Shown in pieces: positions 39,901 through 49,400 of a DNA stretch of 64,000 nucleotides (positions within the stretch are counted from its first letter, which is position 1; the number at the start of each line of letters is the position of its first letter). A program made the position numbers and the translations under genes. The stretch spans positions 930,001 through 994,000 of the forward strand of contig NZ_KK366017.1 in NCBI RefSeq assembly GCF_000686805.1, given 5' to 3'. This DNA comes from Bacillus sp. UNC41MFS5. GTDB taxonomy: Bacteria > Bacillota > Bacilli > Bacillales_B > DSM-18226. The notes under the pieces were generated by a model, which had not been told where the DNA came from, searched no databases, and saw nothing but the letters and a program-made list of their open reading frames with translations.

Positions 39901-41483
39901 CACAGATCGCTGTTTTTGGTGATACTTATTATATTTATCCTACAACAGATGGCTTTACCGGTTGGTCAGGTTCTCAATTTAAAGCATTCTCCTCAAAAGA
40001 TTTAATAAATTGGAAAGACGAGGGTGTAATCTTAGATTTAGCAACTGACGATGTTACATGGGCAGATAAGCGCGCTTGGGCACCGGCAATCGCAGAAAAG
40101 AATGGAAAATATTATTACTATTTCTGCGCAGACGCCAACATTGGTGTTGCAACAGCACCAACACCAACAGGACCATTTAAAGATGCTTTAGGCAAACCAT
40201 TGGTGCCAAGTGGAAAATATTCCGGCCAAGCCATTGATCCATACGTATTTACAGATGATGATGGCGAATCGTACTTTTATTGGGGTAATGGTGATCTCTA
40301 TGGTGCAAAGCTAAATGATGATATGGTTTCTTTTGAAAGTACTCCAGTCAAGATGACCCCGCCTAATTTTAGAGAGGGATCTGTTGTATTTAAAAGAAAC
40401 GGTACTTATTACTTAATGTGGTCAGAAGATGATACAGGTAGCGAGAATTATCAGGTTGCTTATGCAACAGGGACATCTCCAATGGGACCATGGACAAAGA
40501 AAGGTGTCATTCTGAGTAAAGATTTAAGCCTTGGAATCAAAGGGCCAGGTCATAACTCTATTTTAAACATCCCAGGCACGGATGAATATTATATTGTTTA
40601 TGCACGGCATGCAATGCCTGATGGCAACGGTTTTAACCGTGAAGTGGTGATTGATAAGATGGAATTTAACGAAGATGGCACTATAAAGCCAGTAAAACCT
40701 ACCTTAACAGGTATTACTGATCCAGTTTATGTAGATTCAGAAGGTCCTGTAGGGAAGTTTACGATAAATTCTGGTGTGGAATTTACAAAAGATCCGAATG
40801 TTACACTTTCACTTGAAGCAACCGATAAACTAAGTGGCGTGAACCAGGTTCGTTTTTCCACCAATGCTAAAGATTGGACAGAATGGGAAGAGTATAAGCC
40901 AGCAAAAGAATTCACCTTGCCTTCAGGAGATGGGGAGAAGACTGTTTACGTTGAATTTAACGACCACGCGGGAAATGTCAGTGACAAGTATCTACAAAAG
41001 ATAACCCTTGATATGACCACTCCTGTGATTCAACTTATTGGACTACAGGATACTTATTCCGTTGATTCATTGATTAAAATCACTTGCAGTGCAATCGATG
41101 ATTTGTCCGGAATTGCTTCAAAAGAATGCCCAAGTGTCGAAGGACCTGCCTATAGCTTCGAGTTAGGGGTTAATAAAATTATTGCATCAGCCACAGATAA
41201 AGCTGGTAATACGGCGAAAATCGAAACTGAGTTTAAGGTGACGGTAGATTTTGATAGTTTAGGCAAGTTGACTCAGTCTTTTGTAAGTAATGATGGGGTG
41301 TCACATTCGCTAGTGGTGAAACTTCACTCAGCTAAAGAAGCAGCTGACAAAGGAAATAAACAGGCCGTAGATGGTAAACTGAAGGCATTTCAAAATGAGT
41401 TATCTGCTCAAATGGGGAAAACAATCACTGACAAACAGGCAAATATTTTGATTTCTTTGTCTGGGAAGCTCTATTTAGATTAA
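36969..41483 (+). CDS. Secreted giant enzyme with two GH43 and two LamG domains
   Basis: This 1504-residue exported protein starts with a signal peptide (cleaved near QAEE, residue 28). Domains in order are LamG (about 35-245), an atrophied Ig-like repeat (about 255-350), a first GH43 (about 355-655: Asp406, Asp533, Glu582 in DVEGPLI), a second LamG (about 665-880), a short beta domain (about 885-965), a second GH43 (about 970-1245: Asp977, Asp1090, Glu1136 in REGSVVF), two Ig-like domains and a C-terminal FIMAH-like helical module (about 1425-1504). The two GH43 domains differ in type, so they may cut different linkages in branched arabinan. There is no LPXTG; the end module may attach the enzyme to the surface, which is unproven. 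Confidence 0.9.
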   Translation: MKGKQYFSLFLTVLMVFSLVPKPVIQAEEIGSTENRLIAHYDMSRADGKLTDITNNGFDAEYLGFQDGDFIEDQGNTILNFTGDKSKYVKLPKRLIDDETFTIETKFSTTTSAGHWLYTLGTKEGSWPNVNNYIFLNPKQGNGTTRFGIKNSSTELLFQNATIKSGEYNTFTATFKEGEIILYLNGQQVGTLPHTYKVMDILAAGTDPTANFIGYIGKSLYTADAAFTGKLADFKVYNYTLSSEEVKLNAGLTDEEIVALAKTNLTIPNADDIRGNITLPTSTDKGATITWETDNAAVVNVNEGINENYDKTPAGVVTRQETDTKVTLTATIKYKGISDTKQIPLTVKAKPAKKNFTSYLFAHFTGESANGEQMYFASSKDGLHWKDLNEGDPVLTSVVGEKGVRDPSIVRSAEGDKFYIIATDLRIASGKGWGAAQTAGSKSLIIWESTDLVNWSKPRMVEVAPPNAGDAWAPEAFYDEKTGEYVVFWASTVKNDQGVFEPHNIYYAKTRDFYTFTEPKLFIDRPGSQHIIDTTIIEDGNMYYRYSGDGQITIEKSNQILGDWSKIGTIQSSTGLTGSDVEGPLIYKFNDRNEWNLMVDQYATGKGYLPLITSDLASGQFTKLTAADYSLDSNRKRHGSVLNLTQEEYDTVMAKWDKVVKVPDEEEQEQPILEYNFDTVTTDRTIQDNSGNSHTGTLNGNASYVTDTEKDSKALYLDGTTNTFAAFPTGFFDGRNTVTISMDIKPETVSGNFFTFAIGKNDQKYMFLRTRDTEIRNAMTTTSWSSEQEVKTNTTSIKSKWFNIKLVITPTSMAMYKNGILVAENNNVTVSMTDLGAQLSAFLGKSFYSGDQYFKGYFDNVKVYNRTLSEEEILEMSIQSTGIGNFVVPGQKGQAEIDSKSHRILVPVKEGQGLDITNLAPTITIKPGSTVSPVSGEGQDFTNPITYTVTDKDGNRQEWTVSLKVYPSGTLPGLYADPQIAVFGDTYYIYPTTDGFTGWSGSQFKAFSSKDLINWKDEGVILDLATDDVTWADKRAWAPAIAEKNGKYYYYFCADANIGVATAPTPTGPFKDALGKPLVPSGKYSGQAIDPYVFTDDDGESYFYWGNGDLYGAKLNDDMVSFESTPVKMTPPNFREGSVVFKRNGTYYLMWSEDDTGSENYQVAYATGTSPMGPWTKKGVILSKDLSLGIKGPGHNSILNIPGTDEYYIVYARHAMPDGNGFNREVVIDKMEFNEDGTIKPVKPTLTGITDPVYVDSEGPVGKFTINSGVEFTKDPNVTLSLEATDKLSGVNQVRFSTNAKDWTEWEEYKPAKEFTLPSGDGEKTVYVEFNDHAGNVSDKYLQKITLDMTTPVIQLIGLQDTYSVDSLIKITCSAIDDLSGIASKECPSVEGPAYSFELGVNKIIASATDKAGNTAKIETEFKVTVDFDSLGKLTQSFVSNDGVSHSLVVKLHSAKEAADKGNKQAVDGKLKAFQNELSAQMGKTITDKQANILISLSGKLYLD

Positions 41484-41509
41484 ATCCACAGATCGAAAGA
41501 TAAAACCAA

Positions 41510-41547
41510 AAACAATAACTGTTTTTTTAAACAGTTATTGTTTTTTT
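41510..41547 (+). terminator. Terminator after the giant GH43 gene
   Basis: A perfect 15-base stem (AAACAATAACTGTTT / AAACAGTTATTGTTT) is followed by a long T-run. Confidence 0.9.
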
Positions 41548-41616
41548 ATGCACCCATTGTTCCTAGTAATCTTTTATTCCTTGATTTATAAAATGAAGCA
41601 AAAAGAATGCGGAATA

Positions 41617-41670
41617 TTATAAAAAAATGCATTTCATTGAAAATACATTACTAGGAAATCTTTCTATAAT
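41617..41670 (+). promoter_or_regulatory. Island promoter 5: paired half-sites and -10
   Basis: TTATAAA (41617) and TTGAAAA (41637) are 20 bp apart. TATAAT (41665-41670) begins 28 bp after the second half-site. It drives the YtfQ-type importer operon. A further TTATAAA lies at 41586. Confidence 0.65.
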
Positions 41671-41704
41671 TAACATAGATTCAAATATTAAAGGGGGAAG
41701 TCAA

Positions 41705-42706
41705 ATGAAAAAATTTAAAAAATTGTTTACTGCATTAATTTCAACAGCAACTGCGATCTCATTATTGACAGGATGCGCTGCTGGAAACAACCAACAGGCT
41801 AGTAGTGGATCAGGCGGTGGGAAAGATGGCAAGATTGTAGTTGGTTTTTCACAAGTAGGAGCTGAAAGCGAGTGGAGAACAGCTAATACTAAGTCAGTCA
41901 AAGAAAGTGCAGAAAAAGATCCACAAATCGAATTAAAGTTCTCAGATGCCCAGCAAAAACAGGAAAACCAAATTAAAGCAATCCGTTCGTTTATTGCTCA
42001 GAAGGTGGATGTAATCGCTTTCTCTCCTGTTGTTCAAACAGGTTTTGATACAGTTCTTCAAGAAGCGAAAACAGCAGGTATTCCAGTTATATTAACTGAC
42101 CGTGCTGTAGATGCCGATCCATCCCTTTATAAAACGATGATTGGATCAGACTTCGTTGAGGAAGGCAAGAAAGCAGCACAATGGATGTTGGACAATGTAA
42201 AAACGGATAAGTCGGTAAATATCGTTGAGCTCCAAGGAACAGTAGGTTCTGCTCCTGCCATTGACCGAAAAGCTGGATTTGAAGAAGTAATCAAAGCTCA
42301 TCCGAATTACAAAATTATTAAATCTCAAACAGGTGACTTTACCCGTACTAAAGGTAAAGAAGTAATGGAAGCATTCTTAAAGTCTGATGGAAAAAATATC
42401 AATGTCGTATATGCGCACAATGACGATATGGCAATCGGTGCAATTCAAGCGATCGAAGAATATGGCTTAACTCCAGGGAAAGATATCAAAATCATTTCTG
42501 TTGATGGTGTAAAAGGTGCTTTTGAGGCGATGATGGCTGGCAAGTTAAATGCCTCTATTGAATGTAACCCATTATTAGGAGAACAGTTGATGCAAGCCAT
42601 TAAGGATGTTAAAGCAGGAAAAGAATTACCAAAGTGGATTAAGACAGAAGAAGGTATCTTTGATACAACTAATGCAGCGAAGGAATTCCCTAATCGACAA
42701 TATTAA
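41705..42706 (+). CDS. ytfQ: YtfQ-like sugar-binding lipoprotein
   Basis: This 333-residue lipoprotein has a signal peptide with lipobox LLTGC (Cys24) and a type I periplasmic-binding fold of the YtfQ family. The open frame runs back to ATG 41627, but ATG 41705 has AAGGGGG upstream and starts the signal peptide. E. coli YtfQ binds galactofuranose. In an arabinofuranosidase island the natural ligand may be L-arabinofuranose or short arabino-oligosaccharides; this is an inference. The second domain of the sensor at 21145 is a close relative of this protein. A hairpin follows the gene at 42721-42750. Confidence 0.92.
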   Translation: MKKFKKLFTALISTATAISLLTGCAAGNNQQASSGSGGGKDGKIVVGFSQVGAESEWRTANTKSVKESAEKDPQIELKFSDAQQKQENQIKAIRSFIAQKVDVIAFSPVVQTGFDTVLQEAKTAGIPVILTDRAVDADPSLYKTMIGSDFVEEGKKAAQWMLDNVKTDKSVNIVELQGTVGSAPAIDRKAGFEEVIKAHPNYKIIKSQTGDFTRTKGKEVMEAFLKSDGKNINVVYAHNDDMAIGAIQAIEEYGLTPGKDIKIISVDGVKGAFEAMMAGKLNASIECNPLLGEQLMQAIKDVKAGKELPKWIKTEEGIFDTTNAAKEFPNRQY

Positions 42707-42720
42707 AAGCTTTTTTAGTT

Positions 42721-42750
42721 ATAGGAGCTCTCTTATTTGGGAACTCCTAT
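42721..42750 (+). terminator. Intra-operon stem-loop after the YtfQ-like gene
   Basis: ATAGGAG pairs with CTCCTAT across 16 bases. It lies between the binding-protein and ATPase genes, like the hairpin at 33845. Confidence 0.45.
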
Positions 42751-42786
42751 ATTACTCATAAAATAAACAAAAGGAGCATTAAAACA

Positions 42787-44319
42787 ATGTTCATACAAGA
42801 GAAACCAATTCTATACATGGAAGGTGTCACAAAGTCCTTTCCTGGAGTGAAGGCTTTGTCTGACGTTAACTTTACTCTTCGAAAAGGAGAAGTTCATGCT
42901 CTCATGGGTGAAAACGGTGCAGGTAAATCGACGTTAATTAAAGTGCTAACCGGAGTCCACAATTTAGACGGAGGAACCATCCTTTTCGACGAAAAGAACA
43001 TTGAGCCGAAATCTCCGCTAGATGCGCAAAATATTGGAATCAGCACGGTTTATCAGGAAGTGAATTTATGCCCTAACTTGACAGTAGCAGAAAATATTTT
43101 TATTGGCAGACCACCGAAAAAAGGCGGCAGAATCGATTGGAAGTTAATGAATCAAAAATCACAAGAAATCCTGCAGCGAGTAAATCTCGATATTGATCCG
43201 ACTAAATTACTCTCTTCATACTCTGTTGCCATTCAACAAATGATTGCGATTGCTCGCGCAGTTGATATTTCAGCAGGGGTATTAATCTTGGATGAACCGA
43301 CAGCGAGTTTGGATGAAAACGAAGTAAAACAGTTGTTTAAGATCATGCGTAAGCTCCGTGATGAAGGAATGGGAATCATATTTGTCACACATTTCTTAGA
43401 TCAAGTCTATGAAATAACGGATCGTATCACCGTCCTTCGGAATGGTAAATTCATTGGCGAGTACAAAACGAGTGAATTATCTAGGATAGAATTAGTAACT
43501 AAAATGGTTGGTAGAGAAATCGATGAAAAAGAACACAGTAAACAAAACAAAAGCATAGGTTCTTCATTAAAGAAAAAGGAAGAACATTTCTTAAAAGCTG
43601 TCAGTCTAGGAAAAAAAGGCACGATAGAGCCATTTGATCTGGAAATGAAAAAAGGGGAAGTACTTGGTCTTGCTGGTTTACTTGGTTCCGGCAGGTCTGA
43701 AACTGCTAGACTGATATTTGGAATTGATAAAGCGGACGATGGTGTCATTTATATAGATGAAAAAAAGATTTCGGCCATGTATCCTAAAAAAGCTATACAA
43801 CAAGGGATGGGATTTTGTCCGGAAGATCGTAAAAAAGAGGGCATCATTGGAGAATTAACTATCAGGGAAAACATGATTCTAGCTCTTCAGGCTAAAAGAG
43901 GCATATTCAATTATATCTCTAGAAAAGAACAAGAAGAAATCGCTAATAAATATATTAATATGCTGCGAATAGCTACTCCATCAATGGAACAACAAATTCG
44001 GAACCTTAGTGGAGGCAATCAACAAAAAGTAATACTTGGGAGATGGCTGGCAACCAATCCAAAGTTGCTTATATTGGATGAACCGACTCGTGGAATTGAC
44101 GTAGGTACTCGGACGGAAATTCAAAAATTAATCCGAACACTTGCTAATGAAGGTATGACGGTGTTGCTTATTTCCTCCGAATTGGAAGAATTAGTAGCTT
44201 GTTGCGATCGGGTAATTGTTATGCGTGACCGTTCTCCGATTGGACAGCTTCGCGGAGAGAATATTTCAGAAAATATTATTATGAAAACTATAGCAGGAGC
44301 TGGCGCAAATGTTTCTTAA
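42787..44319 (+). CDS. ytfR: YtfR-like sugar ABC transporter ATP-binding protein
   Basis: This 510-residue ATPase has two fused ABC domains. The first has Walker [10 protein letters not shown] and ILDEPTASLDEN; the second has GLLGSGRSET, the signature LSGGNQQKV and [13 protein letters not shown]. It is the energising subunit of the YtfQ-YtfR-YtfT-YjfF importer. AAAGGAGC precedes the ATG, and the gene overlaps the next permease by 11 bases, which shows tight operon structure. Confidence 0.94.
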   Translation: MFIQEKPILYMEGVTKSFPGVKALSDVNFTLRKGEVHALMGENGAGKSTLIKVLTGVHNLDGGTILFDEKNIEPKSPLDAQNIGISTVYQEVNLCPNLTVAENIFIGRPPKKGGRIDWKLMNQKSQEILQRVNLDIDPTKLLSSYSVAIQQMIAIARAVDISAGVLILDEPTASLDENEVKQLFKIMRKLRDEGMGIIFVTHFLDQVYEITDRITVLRNGKFIGEYKTSELSRIELVTKMVGREIDEKEHSKQNKSIGSSLKKKEEHFLKAVSLGKKGTIEPFDLEMKKGEVLGLAGLLGSGRSETARLIFGIDKADDGVIYIDEKKISAMYPKKAIQQGMGFCPEDRKKEGIIGELTIRENMILALQAKRGIFNYISRKEQEEIANKYINMLRIATPSMEQQIRNLSGGNQQKVILGRWLATNPKLLILDEPTRGIDVGTRTEIQKLIRTLANEGMTVLLISSELEELVACCDRVIVMRDRSPIGQLRGENISENIIMKTIAGAGANVS

Positions 44320-45391
44320 TCAATGGAACAAACTAAGGCATTCAAAGGTATTTTGGCCTTTAATGGCCGTTTTAGCATTACTTGTATTTAATTATTTTTA
44401 TATTCCAGGTTTTTTTACCATTGAAATCAAGAATGGTCATTTATTTGGAACTCTAATTGACATATTAAATCGGGCGGCTCCCCTTATTATTGTATCTATC
44501 GGTATGACCTTAGTTATTGCCACAGCTGGAGTGGATATCTCGGTTGGAGCTGTTGTAGCAATATCAGGTGCCATGGCAGCTTACCTGATCGGAGGAACCT
44601 TGGTTGTTAACAATGGAGTTCAAGAGTATGTAAGTGATACACCTATGGCGCTAGCCATCCTTGCGGCCCTTGGTGCTTCCGTCCTTTGCGGAATGTGGAA
44701 TGGCGCTTTGGTATCTAAAATAGGAGTTCAACCAATGGTAGCCACCCTTATCCTTATGACAGTTGGACGGGGAATTGCGCAGCTGTTCAGTGAAGGACAA
44801 ATTATCACTGTGTACTATAAACCGTTTAGCTTTTTTGGTGGTGGATACTTTTTAGGAATACCGTTTGCAATTTTTGTTGCTGCGGTAGTGGGGTTACTAG
44901 TTTACTTGCTTATGAGAAAAACCGCCATGGGATTGTTTTTAGAGTCGGTAGGAGGAAACATGGAATCCAGCCGATTTACTGGAATTAATTCGAAGAAGAT
45001 TATCTTCTGGGCTTATGTAATCTGTGGTTTGTGTGCTGGGATTGCAGGAATCTTGATAAGTTCGAATGTGAAGAGTGCAGATGGAAATAACGCTGGATTA
45101 TGGATGGAGTTAGATGCAATTTTAGCTGTCGTTATTGGTGGTACTTCAATGAACGGTGGAAGGTTTTACTTATCAGGAACCATTATCGGTGCTCTTTTCC
45201 TTCAGATGTTAAAAACAACTATTTATTCCACTGGAGTTCCACCAGAAAGTATACTCGTGGTAGAAGCAATTGTGGTCATTATCGTATCGCTTGTTCAATC
45301 GGAAAAATTCAGGAGCTTATTTAACTTAAAAATGAGCAGCAAGCGTAAGAAGGGAGTAATTCAATCTAATGAGAAACATGCTGCGAGTTAG
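44309..45391 (+). CDS. ytfT: YtfT-like sugar ABC transporter permease
   Basis: This 360-residue integral membrane protein of the RbsC-like family has about eight to ten hydrophobic segments. Family features are ATAGVDISVGAVVAISGAMAAY, GVQPMVATLILMTVGRGIAQL and VGGNMESSRFTGIN. In the YtfQRT-YjfF systems the channel is made of two different permeases; this one is the YtfT type, identified by its place after the ATPase and its LFSEGQIITV segment. It overlaps both neighbours. The extracytoplasmic insertion around GGTLVVNNGVQEYV is typical of YtfT. Confidence 0.92.
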   Translation: MFLNQWNKLRHSKVFWPLMAVLALLVFNYFYIPGFFTIEIKNGHLFGTLIDILNRAAPLIIVSIGMTLVIATAGVDISVGAVVAISGAMAAYLIGGTLVVNNGVQEYVSDTPMALAILAALGASVLCGMWNGALVSKIGVQPMVATLILMTVGRGIAQLFSEGQIITVYYKPFSFFGGGYFLGIPFAIFVAAVVGLLVYLLMRKTAMGLFLESVGGNMESSRFTGINSKKIIFWAYVICGLCAGIAGILISSNVKSADGNNAGLWMELDAILAVVIGGTSMNGGRFYLSGTIIGALFLQMLKTTIYSTGVPPESILVVEAIVVIIVSLVQSEKFRSLFNLKMSSKRKKGVIQSNEKHAAS

Positions 45392-46394
45392 TCAATTAAA
45401 TATCACGTTAATTTCGACCATCATTCTATTTCTTTCCTTATTTAGTGTAGGTTCTTTTCGTTATACTGGCTTTTTATCCTTGCAAGTCTTTCTGAATCTA
45501 TTTATCGACAATGCTTTTTTAATCATCATCGCTACAGGATTAGTATTTGTCATATTATCTGGTGGAATCGATTTGTCAGTTGGATCGGTTGTTGCGTTAA
45601 CCACTATGGTGTCCGCAAGTATGCTTCAGAAAGGTGCAAACCCGATTATTGTTATGGTTGTAGTTCTTTTAATGGGAATCATATTTGGATTTGCACAAGG
45701 ATACATCATTCAGCGTTTTCAATTGCATCCATGGATTGTTACATTAGCAGGATTGTTTTTGGCTAGAGGACTTTGTTATTTTATAAGCATCGAATCTATT
45801 ACTATCACAGATCCGTTATTTACCAATCTATCTCACTATAAGATTATGCTAGGTGGCCAATATTTTATTTCCATAAGTGTACTGATTAGTATCGTGTTTG
45901 TATTGGCTGCCATGTATGTGGCTAAATACACAGAGTTTGGCCGGACTGTTTACGCCATTGGTGGAAATGAACAATCGGCTATGCTTATGGGACTGCCTGT
46001 TGTAAGAACGAAAATTCTTATTTATGCTATCAGTGGCTTTAGTTCTGCCCTCGGAGGATTGGTTTTCACCTTCTATATGTTGTCTGGATATGGGCTTCAC
46101 GCATTAGGTCTAGAAATGGATGCCATTGCAGCATGTGTCATAGGTGGAATCCTTTTAACCGGCGGGTATGGATATGTTGTTGGACCAATGTTTGGCGTGC
46201 TGAGTATGGGAGTTATTCAAACCATTATCATGTTTGAAGGTACGCTCAGTTCATGGTGGACGAGAATTGTTATTGGAGTCTTGTTGTTTATATTTATCGT
46301 ACTTCAACGCATAATCGTCATTCAGAGTGAGAGAAACAAAACGATTATTAAAAGGAAAGAAAGAAAAGCACTAGCTACCTTAAATCACAGATGA
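45369..46394 (+). CDS. yjfF: YjfF-like sugar ABC transporter permease
   Basis: This 341-residue membrane protein is the second permease of the importer. It shows LSGGIDLSVGSVVALTTMVSA, HPWIVTLAGLFLARGLCYF and the ATPase-contacting AIGGNEQSAMLMGLPV. It starts within the end of the ytfT-like gene (23-base overlap), so the permeases are translationally coupled. The C-terminus is basic (KRKERKALATLNHR). The GH43 gene that follows starts 29 bases downstream and is probably in the same transcript. Confidence 0.93.
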   Translation: MRNMLRVSQLNITLISTIILFLSLFSVGSFRYTGFLSLQVFLNLFIDNAFLIIIATGLVFVILSGGIDLSVGSVVALTTMVSASMLQKGANPIIVMVVVLLMGIIFGFAQGYIIQRFQLHPWIVTLAGLFLARGLCYFISIESITITDPLFTNLSHYKIMLGGQYFISISVLISIVFVLAAMYVAKYTEFGRTVYAIGGNEQSAMLMGLPVVRTKILIYAISGFSSALGGLVFTFYMLSGYGLHALGLEMDAIAACVIGGILLTGGYGYVVGPMFGVLSMGVIQTIIMFEGTLSSWWTRIVIGVLLFIFIVLQRIIVIQSERNKTIIKRKERKALATLNHR

Positions 46395-46423
46395 AGGAAA
46401 ATCCTATATTCAGGAGGGGAAAC

Positions 46424-49400
46424 ATGAAGAAGAAAAAAATATTTTCAACTTTTTTATTAACCATGATGCTCTTCAATACTGTGTCAGGAATTGCTCCTCA
46501 AGCAACATTTGCAGAGGAACCACAAGAAGTAAAGGTAATTCTTGATTATGATATGAACAATATTGAAGGTACAACAGTGAAAGATAGCACTGGGAATTTT
46601 AATGCAAAACTCGTGAATTCCCAAAACGCTGACCTAATTAAGGGGACAGATGCAGGAGTTATAAGCTTTAAGGGCGGTTCTACTAGTTCATATATTGAAA
46701 TGCCTAAAGGTGTATTAAATAATTTGGATAGTATCACCGTTTCTTCTTTGGTGAATTGGAAGGGTGTTAATGAAGCAGAATGGTTATATGCGTTAGGACA
46801 GGACAGTAACAAATATTTGTTTACGACGCCGAAGCGCAATTCCGGTGACCGCTCTTCAAGAGCAGGAATCGGGATAACAAGCTGGATGAATGAAGCAGGT
46901 GCAAATGCAACAACTGGGCCGTTAAAGTCGAGTGAATGGAAGTTGATAACTACGGTTATGTCAGGTGTAGATAAAACGATTAAGCTGTACATTGATGGGG
47001 TTGAAGTGGGGACTGGTTCTACGAACGGTTATACACTAGCACAAATCAACAATGTTAATGGAATAAGTGGTTTTATCGGGCGTTCCTTTTATTCTGCTGA
47101 CCCATATTTTGGAGGCATGATCGCTGATTTTAAAGTGTTTAATGGAGCTTTGACAGCTACAGAAGTAAGCAAACTAAAAGAAGAAGCTGATAAAAAAATT
47201 GCTGCCATGGATGGACTGCTGTTAAATCACGCGGCTGAAAAATTAGATTACTCCATTTTTATCAATCAGAACCAAAACAAAGACGAAATTAATTCGGATT
47301 TATCTTTCCCTAAAAATGGGGCATTTGGAACAGCCATCACTTGGGAATCACAAAATCAAAACATTATTACAAATGATGGTAAAGTTAATAGACCTTCTTA
47401 TGAAGATGGTGACCAATCGGTAGGAATTATAGCTACTATATCGGATGGTACAAAGACTTTGACAAAAGAATTTCTCGTTACAGTATTAAGGAAACCTCAA
47501 GATTCAGTGACCGTTCGTATGGATGCAGAAGATTTGAAAGTTCATAACATTAATGATGTTCGCGGCAATCTAACGTTACCGAAAACGGGAGCTAATGGTT
47601 CTACAATCACATGGAAATCAAATGACCCATCTATCATTACACCAACTGGAGAGGTGAAACGTCCTGGAAATGGTGAAGGTGATAAAACGGTTAAATTGAC
47701 GGCAACTCTCACATTACACAAGGAGTCAATTACAAAAGCGTTTTTAGCTAAAGTGAAAGAAATGCCGAAAAAGGAAAACTATGAAGGATATGTCTTCAGT
47801 TATTTTACAGGAGAAGGTTATACGAATGGTGAACAAATTTATTTTGCCTTAAGTGAAGGAAACAATCCACTTAAATGGCAGGAGTTAAACAATGGGGCTC
47901 CAGCAATCACTTCTAATTTGGGTGAAAAAGGACTTAGAGATCCATTTATCATTCGTTCCCCTGAAGGTGATAAGTTCTATTTAATTTCCACGGATTTAAA
48001 AATTAATGGAGATTGGAATTGGGACAGATCCCAAAGGACAGGCAGCCGCTCTATAATGGTTTGGGAATCTACTGATTTAATTAATTGGTCAGAGCAAAGA
48101 AAGGTAGAAGTATCTCCAAAAGAGGCTGGCAATACATGGGCTCCGGAAGTTACGTATGATGACACGACAGGTGAGTATATTGTGTACTGGGCTTCCAAAT
48201 TGTATGACAATGAAGCGCATACCGGCTCTACTTACAACAAAATGATGTATAGCAAAACAAGAGATTTCTATACGTTTACAGAACCAAAGGTTTATATGGA
48301 TTATGGATATTCAGTTATTGATACCACCATCATTAAGCATGACGGAAAAATCTATCGTTTTACAAAAGATGAAAGGAACAACACAACATCCTCTCCAAAC
48401 GGTAAGTTTATTTTTGCAGAGGTTGGTGATTCGCTTCTGGATCCTACTTTCGATCTGATTAAAGAAGGAATCGGAAAAGGTTCAATCGGTGCTGGTGAGG
48501 GACCAACCATCTTTAAATCGAATACAGAAGAAAAGTGGTACATGTTTATAGATGAATTTGGCGGTAAAGGCTATGTGCCTTTTGAAACTACAAATTTACA
48601 GTCTGGTGAGTGGAAAATGTCTACAGACTATAAGTTACCTTCACGCCCTCGCCATGGTACAGTAATGCCGGTTACAAAACGGGAACACGAGGCTTTACTT
48701 GCAAATGTTCCCAAAGTTAAAATCGAAGATCCCATTCAAAAAGTAACAGGCGTTACGGTAGATAAGGAAAAATTGGAGCTAGTACAAGGACAAAAAGAAC
48801 AGGTGACTGCAATTGTAACACCTAATGATGCAATTACTAAAGAGGTCCTGTGGTCTAGTAATAATGAAGAAGTAGCGACTGTGGATGAAAATGGGAACGT
48901 TTCGGCTCTTAAGGAAGGTATAGCAAAGATCACCGCAACGACAGTTGATGGCGGCTATATGGGCGTTAGCGAGGTTAATGTCAAGAAAGATACGACTGCT
49001 CCGGTGATTCAATTTATCGGTAATGCTGGTTCCTATCCAGTAGATGCAAAGATAGCGATTACCTGCACTGCAGCTGATGATTTGTCAGGGGTTGCTTCCA
49101 TGAATTGTCCAAGGACTGAAGGGTATGCTTATGATTTCGGGGTTGGTGTTCATAAACTCTTGGCCACGGCTACTGACAAAGCCGGAAATACAGCGGTAGT
49201 TGAAACCGAATTTACGGTAACAGTTGATTTTGACAGCTTAAGCCGATTGACTCAATCTTTTGTAAGCAAGGATGGGGTGTCGCATTCACTTGTTGCAAAA
49301 CTCCAGTCAGCAAAAGAAGCAGCCGCTAAAGATAATAAACAGGCCGTAGATGGTAAACTGAAGGCGTACGTAAATGAGTTGTCAGCCCAAAGCGGGAAAG

